In this document: piece by piece, positions 8,901 to 15,532 of the stretch
Numbering within the stretch: position 1 is the first letter of the stretch
Layout of the letters: each line of letters starts with the position of its first letter
Assembly (NCBI GenBank): GCA_031550615.1
Contig: JAVBOL010000003.1
Location: 124,001 to 188,000, forward strand
Origin: JAVBOW01 sp031550615
GTDB taxonomy: Bacteria > Bacteroidota > Bacteroidia > Bacteroidales > Rikenellaceae
Direction: 5' to 3'
Length of the DNA: 64,000 nucleotides
Position numbers and translations under genes: made by a program
The notes under the pieces: model-generated
What the model was told of the DNA's origin: nothing
What the model saw: only the letters and a program-made list of their open reading frames with translations
Databases searched by the model: none

Positions 8901-9633
8901 TGAGCCCCACCGAAATAAGATTGGGAGCGTGGGCGACCGAGGTATAGAACGCCTCTACGGTCTGGCCCGAGAGCAGACGTCCGCTTCGGTCGCTGATCGT
9001 GCCCGAGATCATCACAGGCAACTTAACGCCCTTTTCCTGCCCGGCCAACTCTATGGCGCGGATCGCGGCTTTGGCGTTGAGCGTGTCGAAAACCGTCTCT
9101 ATCAGCAGCATATCCGCCCCGCCGTCGATCAATCCGCGCACCTGGGGCAGGTAAGCTTCGACCAGGGAGTCGAATGTCACGCTGCGCGCTCCGGGGTCGT
9201 TCACATCGGGCGATATGGACGCCGATTTGGAGGTCGGGCCCATGGATCCCGCCACGAAACGCGGTTTCGAAGGATTCTTAACTGAGAATCGGTCCGTAAG
9301 GCCGCGCGCCAGCTCTGCCGCCGCACGGTTTATTTCGTAGGTGTATTCCTGCAATCCGTAGTCGGACAGCGAGAGGGCGTTGGCGTTGAACGTGTCGGTC
9401 GATATGATGTCCGCGCCCACGTTCAGGTACGATTCGTGAATGCCGCTTATCACTTGGGGGGCGGTGAGCACCAGCAGGTCGTTGCACCCCTCCAGGGGGC
9501 TTTGCCAGGCGGCGAAGCGCTCTCCGCGGTACTCCTTTTCGCCAAGGCCGTGGCCTTGGATGAGCGTCCCCATGCCGCCGTCAAGCAGCAGCACGCGTCC
9601 GGCGAGTTGTTCCCAAATCGAAAATTTCATCAT
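5995..9633 (-). CDS. metH: Cobalamin-dependent methionine synthase
   Basis: The 1212-aa product has all MetH modules in order. The homocysteine domain (about 1-330) has zinc ligands C246 (GLNCAMG) and C309/C310 (GGCCGTT). The folate domain (about 345-620) opens with NVGERTNVAGS. The cap/B12 domain (about 650-880) has D753-V-H755-D-I-G, H755 being the cobalt ligand. The AdoMet reactivation domain (about 900-1212) has the YKGLRMAFGYPACPDH stretch. It transfers methyl from 5-methyl-THF to homocysteine and therefore needs cobalamin. The start at 9633 (ATGATG) overlaps the upstream stop as ATGA. No cobalamin riboswitch is visible because the promoter lies upstream of the cyclotransferase gene. Confidence 0.97.
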   Translation of the reverse strand: MMKFSIWEQLAGRVLLLDGGMGTLIQGHGLGEKEYRGERFAAWQSPLEGCNDLLVLTAPQVISGIHESYLNVGADIISTDTFNANALSLSDYGLQEYTYEINRAAAELARGLTDRFSVKNPSKPRFVAGSMGPTSKSASISPDVNDPGARSVTFDSLVEAYLPQVRGLIDGGADMLLIETVFDTLNAKAAIRAIELAGQEKGVKLPVMISGTISDRSGRLLSGQTVEAFYTSVAHAPNLISVGLNCAMGAQQMRPYLERMGAVASCRISAHPNAGLPNLMGEYDQTPADMCASVEGFLKDGLLNIVGGCCGTTPAHIGAIAQVIHKYSPRPVPAPAHITALSGLERLEIRPEVNFVNVGERTNVAGSAKFARLIREGQMEQAVAVARDQVEAGAQIIDVCMDDGLIEGVRAMTEFLNLAASDPEVARVPVMVDSSSWDVLLAGLRCVQGKAVVNSISLKEGEAELLRRAAAIRSFGAAAVVMLFDERGQADTFERKVEVAGRAYKLLTEAGFPAEDIIFDPNVLAVATGIEEHDSYGVAFIEACRWIKQNLPHARVSGGVSNLSFSFRGNNAVREAMHSVFLYHAVAAGMDMGIVNPSMLQIYDQIPRELLDLTEDVVLNRRPDAAERLTAYASQIKDQGMAPDPAQKAWRTEGVAARIEYAMLKGIADHIAGDTAEAYASLRSPLAVIDGMLMPAMNRVGELFGQGRMFLPQVVRSARVMKQAVAVLTPYMEGGAQSGSGNGRVLIATVKGDVHDIGKNIVSVVMACNGYEILDLGVMVEAEQIVERAIEWGADVIGLSGLITPSLEEMTKVVAALQRRGVLTPVIIGGATTSALHTAVRIAPHYNGLVVHVRDASDNVRVLQRLMGDQKAFGGELRTAQGKLRDEYMRNHTNAVLRPLTEARRHGYAKQPQGVAIPCEPGRATFHDYPVADLIPYIDWRFFFPAWDIKGSYPDLLTSPEKGEQARKLFADAQQMLQTIAREGSLRMHAALGLFRASSIGDDIVVLDDKDNMALLPMLRNQTDGVEFNHCLADYLLPEQRVAGGDYIGLFVVTAGDGLEALTRRYREAGDDYNAIMCKLLADRLAEALAEAMHAYMRCKMWGFEAPGEVSPAGCIEGRYKGLRMAFGYPACPDHSLKREVFELLGAAEKLPVGLTENFMINPGESLCGMVFSDPAIEYFGVGRIGEDQMDDYAARRGMTVEQVRSLIPNNL

Positions 9634-10454
9634 ATCGAAAGTTTCTCCACTAATTCTATTTCAAAAAGGCGGCTCCAGTTCTTGCCGGTCACGAAGATGC
9701 GCCCGGTTGCGGGATCGTAGGCAATGCCGTTCAGCACGTCGGTGTCGGGGGTCGCCAGCGCCACAGGAAGCAGCCCCGCCAGGTCGATCACGCCTGTGAC
9801 CTCGCCCGTAACGGGGTTTATGCGCACGATCTGGTCGGTCATGTAGACGTTGGCCCACAGCTCGCCGCCGACCCACTCCAACTCATTGAGCATTTGCACG
9901 CCCGTGCCCCGCGAGGTGACCTGAAAGGTGCGCACGGTGCGCCACGTGAGGGGTTCCAACACGCGGATCAGGTCGCTGCCGTCGCTCATGTAGAGGTGAT
10001 CTCCGTCGCCGGCCAGCCCCCACCCTTCGCCGCGGTAGGAAAACTCCCCGGCGGGTTCGAGCCCGTCGAGGTTATATGTGAAAGCGCGGCCGTTGCGCCA
10101 CGTTAGCTGGTAGAGCACCCCCTCGTGCAGGGCCAGCCCCTCGGCGAAGTATTCGTCGCCGAGCGTGCGGCTTTCCCTCACCCGTCCGGTGGAGAGATCC
10201 ACCCTGCGCAGCGACGAAAGGCCGTTCATCCCGGTGCTTTCGTAAAGGCAGCCCTCATACCAAAGCAACCCCTGGGTATAGGCCTTCGGGTCGTGGGGAT
10301 AACTCGTAACAACCTTGTAACCATACTGTTTCGGGGCGGCGGCAGGGCTCCCGGCGGCAGTGTTCTTACCGCTGCGCCCCATGCACGAACCCGCCCCGGC
10401 GGCCACAACGACCGCAAGGCACATTATCGCCGTATGTAATTTCACTCTATGCAT
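9630..10454 (-). CDS. Glutaminyl-peptide cyclotransferase, exported (Glu_cyclase_2 type)
   Basis: The 274-aa product is a beta-propeller-like glutamine cyclotransferase of the plant/bacterial type, recognisable by SYPHDPKAYTQGLLW, the LYESTG element and a C-terminal LNGIAYDPATGRIFVTGKNW motif. It converts N-terminal glutamine of exported proteins to pyroglutamate. An N-terminal hydrophobic stretch ends in AGSC, a likely lipobox, so it is probably a periplasmic lipoprotein. The ATG at 10454 is preferred over a 45-codon upstream extension because a complete promoter lies at 10469-10499. It is first in the operon with metH, metF and lpdA; Bacteroidota secrete many proteins with N-terminal Gln after signal cleavage. 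Confidence 0.9.
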   Translation of the reverse strand: MHRVKLHTAIMCLAVVVAAGAGSCMGRSGKNTAAGSPAAAPKQYGYKVVTSYPHDPKAYTQGLLWYEGCLYESTGMNGLSSLRRVDLSTGRVRESRTLGDEYFAEGLALHEGVLYQLTWRNGRAFTYNLDGLEPAGEFSYRGEGWGLAGDGDHLYMSDGSDLIRVLEPLTWRTVRTFQVTSRGTGVQMLNELEWVGGELWANVYMTDQIVRINPVTGEVTGVIDLAGLLPVALATPDTDVLNGIAYDPATGRIFVTGKNWSRLFEIELVEKLSI

Positions 10455-10468
10455 ATAATATAAGTAAG

Positions 10469-10499
10469 CAAAGGTAGGAAATTTCACAAACATCACAAA
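10469..10499 (-). promoter_or_regulatory. Complete -33/-7 promoter of the cyclotransferase-metH-metF-lpdA operon
   Basis: On the minus strand TTTG (10496-10499), a 19-nt spacer, then TACCTTTG (10469-10476). This is an exact match to the Bacteroidota house-keeping promoter layout, placed just before the ATG at 10454. Confidence 0.75.
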
Positions 10500-10546
10500 A
10501 ATTTCACGCCGGAAGAGGCGGTGCGGCGATCGGAGCATATATTTCT

Positions 10547-10554
10547 TATCTTTG
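10547..10554 (+). promoter_or_regulatory. -7 box for the ABC-F gene
   Basis: TATCTTTG on the plus strand. It predicts transcription start near 10560 and a leader of about 125 nt before the ABC-F start at 10686. Confidence 0.6.
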
Positions 10555-10559
10555 CAACG

Positions 10560-10685
10560 CGAACCAATACCTGCACCAATGAGAATCAACGGTTAGAGAT
10601 TCCGCGCCGTAAGCCCGGAAAGATCACATTCACTTCTGATTAACCTCACTCCGGCTTCCGGGGCGCAAACACCGTTTTCTCAGTT
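10560..10685 (+). promoter_or_regulatory. Structured leader with a 5-codon upstream ORF before the ABC-F gene
   Basis: A short ORF ATG-AGA-ATC-AAC-GGT-TAG (10579-10596, Met-Arg-Ile-Asn-Gly) lies in the leader. Its last codons form AACGGT (10588-10593), which is complementary to ACCGTT (10671-10676) just before the ABC-F start. Nested inside are GCGCC (10604-10608) with GGCGC (10662-10666) and AAGCC(C)GG (10611-10618) with CCGGCTT (10651-10657). A ribosome held on the short ORF would open the outer stem. Several antibiotic-resistance ABC-F genes are controlled by such leaders; here the role is inference. Confidence 0.45.
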
Positions 10686-12269
10686 ATGGGTATCACATTA
10701 CACGGCCTGGGTTTCAGGTACGGCAATCATAATTACGTTTTCGATTCTCTGGATTTCGCCGCCCCCACGGGCAGCCGCATCGCCATCGTCGGCGCCAACG
10801 CATCGGGTAAAACCACCCTGCTCAGGCTTATGGCCGGACTGCTGCAGCCCACCTCGGGCGAGATCGTGCGCGACAGCCAACCATATTACGTGCCGCAGCA
10901 CGTCACCCACGCAGGTCCTACCGTCGCCGACGCATTGGGTGCGGGAGAAAAGTTACGCGCCCTGGAGGCCATAACCGCCGGAAGCACCTCACAGGACGAT
11001 TACGACGCGTTGGGCGAGGACTGGGACATCGCAGCGCGCTGCCTGGCGGCGCTCTCCAGGTGGCTGCCGCCGGGGATCGGGCTGCAAACACCGATGGAAA
11101 AACTGAGCGGCGGCGAAAAGACGCGCGTACTGTTAGCGGGGATCGAGGTCTCGCAGCCATCCATAGTGCTGCTGGACGAGCCTACCAACCACCTCGACTC
11201 GCACGGGCGGGAGATGCTGTGCGAATACATCGCCTCGACACGCGCGACGGTGGTGGTCGTGAGCCACGACATCTCTCTGCTCGAGACCTTCGACACCACG
11301 TGCGAACTTGTCGGCGGACGCATGCGCGTCTACGGCGGCAACTACACCTTCTGGCGCGAGTGCCGGGCGATAGAGGCCGCCGCCCTCGAAGGCAGCATCT
11401 GTGAGCAGGAAAAATCGCTGCGCCTCGCACGGGCCAGGGAGCGACAGGCACTCCAAAGGCAGCAAAAGCGAGAGTCGCGCGGCGAGAGGCACAAAGGGGA
11501 ATTGGTGCGCGCCATGCGCAAAGTGGTCGCAGACAACGCCCAGGCCGCCTCCGACCGTCTGAGCGGCGACCATGGCCGCAAAATCGAGGGCGCAGCACAA
11601 AGGCTCGGCGAATTGCGGGCGCAGCGCGACCGGGCGGCGGCGCTCAGGATAGACTTCGGCGACGCGCCCCTGCACGAGGGCAAACTGCTCTGTTCGCTGC
11701 GTGGGGCCAACCATTCGTGGGATCGCGGCAAGTTGTGGCCTGTCGGGTTGGATCTGGACATTTACAGCGGCGAGCGCATACATCTGCGCGGGGGCAACGG
11801 CTCCGGCAAAACGACCCTGCTGAGGATAATCACCGGGCAGTTGCGACCGTCGGATGGTGAGGCCACGCTCGGCGGCTTCAGCCACATCTTTATGGACCAG
11901 CACTATGCACAGGCCGACACCTCCGAAACCGTCCTCGACCTGGCCATGCGCCACAACACCTCCCCCCTGGCCGGGCACGAGGTCAAAACGCGACTGCACC
12001 GCGCCATGTTCCCTCACGCACTATGGGACAAACCGTGCTGCACCCTGAGCGGCGGCGAACGCATGCGCCTGTGGCTGTGCTGCATGATGCTTTCCAACAG
12101 CACGCCCGATGTGATGGTACTGGACGAGCCCACCAATAACCTCGACATCGCCAGCCTGGGTATTTTACTCGACGTGCTGAAAGGTTACCGCGGTACGCTG
12201 GTCGTGGTGACCCACGACGAGGGGTTCGCCAGGGAGGTGGGCCTGGAGCGGGTCATCGATTTAAAATAA
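10686..12269 (+). CDS. ABC-F family ATPase
   Basis: The 527-aa protein has two ABC domains and no membrane segments, which defines the ABC-F class acting on ribosomes. Walker A sites are GANASGKT (36-43) and GGNGSGKT (369-376); signatures LSGGEKTR and LSGGERMR and Walker B LLDEPTNHLD and VLDEPTNNLD are intact. A charged, probably coiled linker of roughly 90 residues (from about 235) joins the domains, as in ARE or Uup-type members. It may rescue stalled ribosomes or protect them from drugs; the ARE subfamily cannot be assigned by eye. The leader upstream suggests inducible expression. It converges with the helicase gene. Confidence 0.92.
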   Translation: MGITLHGLGFRYGNHNYVFDSLDFAAPTGSRIAIVGANASGKTTLLRLMAGLLQPTSGEIVRDSQPYYVPQHVTHAGPTVADALGAGEKLRALEAITAGSTSQDDYDALGEDWDIAARCLAALSRWLPPGIGLQTPMEKLSGGEKTRVLLAGIEVSQPSIVLLDEPTNHLDSHGREMLCEYIASTRATVVVVSHDISLLETFDTTCELVGGRMRVYGGNYTFWRECRAIEAAALEGSICEQEKSLRLARARERQALQRQQKRESRGERHKGELVRAMRKVVADNAQAASDRLSGDHGRKIEGAAQRLGELRAQRDRAAALRIDFGDAPLHEGKLLCSLRGANHSWDRGKLWPVGLDLDIYSGERIHLRGGNGSGKTTLLRIITGQLRPSDGEATLGGFSHIFMDQHYAQADTSETVLDLAMRHNTSPLAGHEVKTRLHRAMFPHALWDKPCCTLSGGERMRLWLCCMMLSNSTPDVMVLDEPTNNLDIASLGILLDVLKGYRGTLVVVTHDEGFAREVGLERVIDLK

Positions 12270-12301
12270 GGTGGATTCGTCGGACTCGCGTTAAAATATC
12301 A

Positions 12302-12325
12302 ATAGCGCCCGGGTCGGGGCGCTAT
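12302..12325. terminator. Hairpin between convergent ABC-F and helicase genes
   Basis: A perfect 9-bp stem ATAGCGCCC (12302-12310) with GGGCGCTAT (12317-12325), 6-nt loop. T-runs are weak on both sides (TATTTTAA on the minus side), so it is a probable but not strong bidirectional terminator. Confidence 0.5.
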
Positions 12326-12385
12326 CAACTATTCGGTCTTCCCGGGTTTCGGGGCGCTAACTATTCAGCAGTCCCGGGTTTCGGG
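12308..12385. repeat. Three imperfect tandem units of about 32 bp at the helicase 3' end
   Basis: The core CCCGGGTTTCGGGGCGCTAA, followed by CTATTC, occurs (with small changes) starting near 12308, 12341 and 12373. The segment from 12360 matches that from 12328 at 22 of 26 bases. The last unit contains the helicase stop codon and final codons; the others lie downstream of it, and the first forms part of the hairpin at 12302-12325. Confidence 0.6.
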
Positions 12386-13773
12386 CCCCGGCGGCGGTTG
12401 CGGCCCCCGCGGTGGCGCGGTTTGGGCTTTTGCTCGCCCTGCGCCGCCACTTCGGGCGTTGAATGGTGCTGCGTTTCCGCCGTTTGGGTCGACGAGCGCT
12501 CCCCGCGGCTGCGCCCGCGGCCACGGCTGTGGCCTTTGCGCTGGGAACTGTCCCCTGATCCGGCGCCGCGACCGCGTCCCGAGCCTGTGCGGCCATGGCC
12601 GCGTCCACCATCCTCCGAAGGTGCGTAGGCCAATGTCGCCAGACCCTCCGGCAGGGCTATTTTGGGGATCTCACGGCCCAGGAAACGCTCTATGGCGTGG
12701 AATTTCCCCTGGTCCTTCTCTCCGACGAAAGTGATCGCCTTACCTTCCGCGCTGGCGCGCGCCGTGCGGCCTATGCGGTGGATGTAATCCTCGGCGTCGC
12801 GCGGCACGTCGTAGTTGACCACCACGCCTATATCTTCGATGTCGATGCCGCGCGCCACGATGTCGGTGGCCACAAGCAGGTCGATCTTGCCGTTCTTGAA
12901 ATCGAGCATCACCTCCTCGCGTTTGGACTGTTCGAGGTCAGAGTGCATCGCCGCAGCATTGATACCCATGCGCTTGAGCGTGAAGGCTAACTCCTTTACG
13001 CGCAGCTTCGAAGATGAGAACATTATGGTCTTGCTGCCCGTGGGTTTTCCGAAAAGTTCCTTCACGAGCTGGTTTTTCTGGGCGTCGTAGACCACATAGG
13101 CTGTCTGCTCGATAGCCTCGTTGGGCTTCGACACGGCGATGGTCACCTCGGCGGGGTCGCGCAGGATCTGCTTTGACATCTCGCGGATCTTGGGCGGCAG
13201 GGTCGCCGAGAAAAGCAGCGTCTGACGCTGCTCGGTGGGCAGTTGGCCGATGATCTTCATTATATCGTCCCAGAAACCCATGTCGAGCATGCGATCGGCC
13301 TCGTCGAGCACGAAATATTCGACGTGCGAGAAATCTATGCCGCTGGCTATGTCGATGAAAGCCAACAGGCGGCCCGGGGTGGCCACCACGATGTCGGCGC
13401 CCATTACGATGCCTTGCTTCTGGCGGCTCCAGTCGGTGCCGTCGCCGCTGCCGTGCACCACGGCTGCCGAAACGGGCAGAAAATATGAAAATCCCTGTAT
13501 CTGTACGTCGATCTGTTGCGCCAATTCGCGCGTGGGGACTATAATCAGCGCCTTTACCTGGTCATCGGGGTTGCCCTCGCGGGCGAGTTTATCCATAAGC
13601 GGCAGCAGGTAGGCCGCCGTCTTGCCTGTGCCGGTCTGGGCGCAGCCGATCACGTCGCGCCCGGTCATTATCACGGGCATGGTATGCTCCTGCACAGGGG
13701 TCATTTCGACGTAGTTCATCGCGTCGATGCCCTGCATGACCTCTTCGCCGAGGCCTAATTCTGTAAATTTCAT
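12361..13773 (-). CDS. DEAD-box RNA helicase (RhlE-like) with basic Gly/Arg tail
   Basis: The 470-aa protein begins MKFTELGLGEEV, followed by the Q motif, Walker A AQTGTGKT (45-52), PTRELAQQ, DEAD in VLDEADRMLD, SAT, and the helicase C motifs ARGIDIEDIGVV and HRIGRTARA. The last ~85 residues are a low-complexity tail rich in Arg, Gly, Ser and His, ending RNRRRGPKPGTAE, which probably binds RNA non-specifically. Such enzymes remodel rRNA or mRNA structures, often in the cold. The ATG at 13773 is chosen since a TACCTTTG box sits at 13798-13805; a 33-codon upstream extension crosses that promoter. Confidence 0.94.
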   Translation of the reverse strand: MKFTELGLGEEVMQGIDAMNYVEMTPVQEHTMPVIMTGRDVIGCAQTGTGKTAAYLLPLMDKLAREGNPDDQVKALIIVPTRELAQQIDVQIQGFSYFLPVSAAVVHGSGDGTDWSRQKQGIVMGADIVVATPGRLLAFIDIASGIDFSHVEYFVLDEADRMLDMGFWDDIMKIIGQLPTEQRQTLLFSATLPPKIREMSKQILRDPAEVTIAVSKPNEAIEQTAYVVYDAQKNQLVKELFGKPTGSKTIMFSSSKLRVKELAFTLKRMGINAAAMHSDLEQSKREEVMLDFKNGKIDLLVATDIVARGIDIEDIGVVVNYDVPRDAEDYIHRIGRTARASAEGKAITFVGEKDQGKFHAIERFLGREIPKIALPEGLATLAYAPSEDGGRGHGRTGSGRGRGAGSGDSSQRKGHSRGRGRSRGERSSTQTAETQHHSTPEVAAQGEQKPKPRHRGGRNRRRGPKPGTAE

Positions 13774-13797
13774 CGGTGTTTCCTTCTTATACGTGCG

Positions 13798-13805
13798 CAA
13801 AGGTA
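13798..13805 (-). promoter_or_regulatory. -7 box for the DEAD-box helicase gene
   Basis: TACCTTTG on the minus strand, 24 nt before the ATG at 13773. Confidence 0.6.
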
Positions 13806-14032
13806 CTTCAAAATAATGCCTTATCCTAAAATTTTTCGTCTTTGCCGTGTGGGGGCAAAACAAGCGTCGCAAAAAAATGACTTTTCTTAAAATATTTTAA
13901 TTTCTAATCGCGGAATATTTCAGGCGTGCGCGATTGAAACCCAGGCAAAAAGATGACGTAAAATTATTAACATAAATTGAACTTTCACGTAAATAGTTAA
14001 ATCTCAGAAACAGCCATCTATGCGCCTACGTA

Positions 14033-14062
14033 TTGATTTTTGGGCTAATTTTTGTAAATTTG
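14033..14062 (+). promoter_or_regulatory. -33/-7 promoter of gdhA
   Basis: TTG at 14033-14035, a 19-nt spacer, then TAAATTTG at 14055-14062. The leader to the ATG at 14087 would be about 20 nt. Confidence 0.65.
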
Positions 14063-14086
14063 CCATTGACATAATTTGAGAAGAAG

Positions 14087-15442
14087 ATGCAAAAAGAAGT
14101 GAAACAGTACGTTGAAGAATTCATGGCGGCGGTGGTCGCCAAAAATCCGGGGGAAAAAGAATTCCACCAGGCGGTGCACGAAGTCGTCGAGAGCCTGGCC
14201 CCCTACATTATCGAAAACCCGCAGTTGCGCAAAATGAAGATACTCGAGCGGCTGGCCGAACCCGAGAGGGTGGTCATGTTCCGCGTGCCGTGGCTCAACG
14301 ACCGCGGCGAAGTGGAGGTCAACCGGGGTTTCCGCGTGCAGATGAACAGCGCGATAGGCCCCTATAAAGGCGGGCTGAGGTTCCACCCGAGCGTCAATTT
14401 GAGCATCCTGAAATTCCTGGCCTTCGAGCAGGTTTTCAAGAACAGCCTCACCACGCTGCCGATGGGCGGCGGCAAGGGCGGCTCGGACTTCAACCCCAAG
14501 AACCGCTCGGACAACGAGGTGATGAAATTCTGCCAGAGTTTCATGACCGAGTTGCAGCGCCACGTGGGCGCTGACACCGACGTACCTGCGGGAGACATCG
14601 GCGTGGGCGGACGCGAAATAGGCTTCATGTACGGCCAGTATAAGCGTCTGCGCAACGAATTCACCGGCACGCTCACCGGCAAGGGCCTGGGCTGGGGCGG
14701 CTCACCGCTGCGCCCCGAGGCCACGGGCTACGGCACATGCTATTTCGCACAGGCGATGCTCGCCACGCGCGGCGAAACGTTCCAGGGCAAGACCGTTGTG
14801 ATATCCGGCTCGGGCAACGTGGCGCAGTACGCCGTCGAAAAGGTGCTGCAACTGGGCGGGAAGCCGGTCACGCTCTCCGACTCGGACGGCTATATATACG
14901 ACCCCGACGGCATCGACGCCGAGAAACTGCAATATGTACTGGAACTGAAGAACATACTGCGCGGACGTATTCGTGAATACGTCGAGCGCTATCCTAACGC
15001 GATCTACCATGCCGGGGAGAAACCCTGGGGCGTGAAGTGCGACATCGCCATGCCGTGCGCCACGCAAAACGAACTGTCGGAGCAAGACGCGGCGACGCTC
15101 GTCAAAAACGGCTGCACCTGCGTGGCCGAAGGCGCCAACATGCCCTCGACCCCCGAGGCGGTGGCGCTGTTCCAGAAGCACAAGCTGCTGTTCGCTCCCG
15201 GCAAGGCGTCCAACGCAGGCGGAGTGGCGACATCGGGTCTGGAAATGGCCCAGAACTCGATGCGCCTGCAATGGACGCCCGATGAGGTGGACGCGAAACT
15301 CCAGGCCATAATGACCGACATCCACGCCGCATGCGTGAAATACGGCACCGAGCCAGACGGGTACGTCAATTACGTCAAGGGGGCGAATATCGCCGGATTC
15401 ATCAAGGTCGCAAAGGCAATGCTGGCGCAAGGGTTAGTTTAG
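14087..15442 (+). CDS. gdhA: Glutamate dehydrogenase, probably NADP-specific
   Basis: This 451-aa enzyme is of the hexameric small GDH class. The substrate/catalytic segment PMGGGKGGSDF has Lys130, and upstream KGGLRFHPSVN is typical of the GdhA group. The nucleotide fold shows SGSGNVAQYA; the C-terminal SNAGGVATSGLEMAQNS is diagnostic. It fixes ammonium onto 2-oxoglutarate, or the reverse, in the cytoplasm, and is the main ammonium assimilation enzyme in many Bacteroidales. A promoter lies at 14033-14062 and a strong terminator at 15469-15519. The following receiver/PPDK_N gene starts 13 nt after that terminator, so any co-expression would require read-through. Confidence 0.96.
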   Translation: MQKEVKQYVEEFMAAVVAKNPGEKEFHQAVHEVVESLAPYIIENPQLRKMKILERLAEPERVVMFRVPWLNDRGEVEVNRGFRVQMNSAIGPYKGGLRFHPSVNLSILKFLAFEQVFKNSLTTLPMGGGKGGSDFNPKNRSDNEVMKFCQSFMTELQRHVGADTDVPAGDIGVGGREIGFMYGQYKRLRNEFTGTLTGKGLGWGGSPLRPEATGYGTCYFAQAMLATRGETFQGKTVVISGSGNVAQYAVEKVLQLGGKPVTLSDSDGYIYDPDGIDAEKLQYVLELKNILRGRIREYVERYPNAIYHAGEKPWGVKCDIAMPCATQNELSEQDAATLVKNGCTCVAEGANMPSTPEAVALFQKHKLLFAPGKASNAGGVATSGLEMAQNSMRLQWTPDEVDAKLQAIMTDIHAACVKYGTEPDGYVNYVKGANIAGFIKVAKAMLAQGLV

Positions 15443-15468
15443 GGCTGCACGAGAGCCACCTGTACACC

Positions 15469-15519
15469 GAGCGGTTTTGCGGCCTTACCTACAGGCGCAA
15501 GGCCGCTCTTTGTTTCTTA
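15469..15519 (+). terminator. Terminator/attenuator after gdhA
   Basis: A long stem: GAGCGG (15469-15474) with CCGCTC (15503-15508), continued by TTTTGC with GCAAGG (G-U pairs included) and GCCT with AGGC. It is followed by TTTGTTTCTT. The next start codon is at 15533 and I see no TAnnTTTG box between, so it may act as an attenuator for the next gene. Confidence 0.8.
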
Positions 15520-15532
15520 ATACCTGCATATT

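Larger units (their letters stand above)
13774..14086. other. Divergent intergenic region, 313 bp
   Basis: AT-rich spacer between the helicase (-) and gdhA (+). It holds the helicase -7 box (13798-13805) and the gdhA promoter (14033-14062). The central part has A/T tracts but no RNA gene, repeat or ORF that I can support. Confidence 0.6.

Noticed and set aside
5995..10454. Cobalamin or SAM riboswitch before metH
   Set aside because: metH starts inside the operon, and the leader before the first gene is only about 10-15 nt, too short for either.
12308..12385. CRISPR array
   Set aside because: Only three degenerate direct units with no spacer variation and no cas genes nearby.
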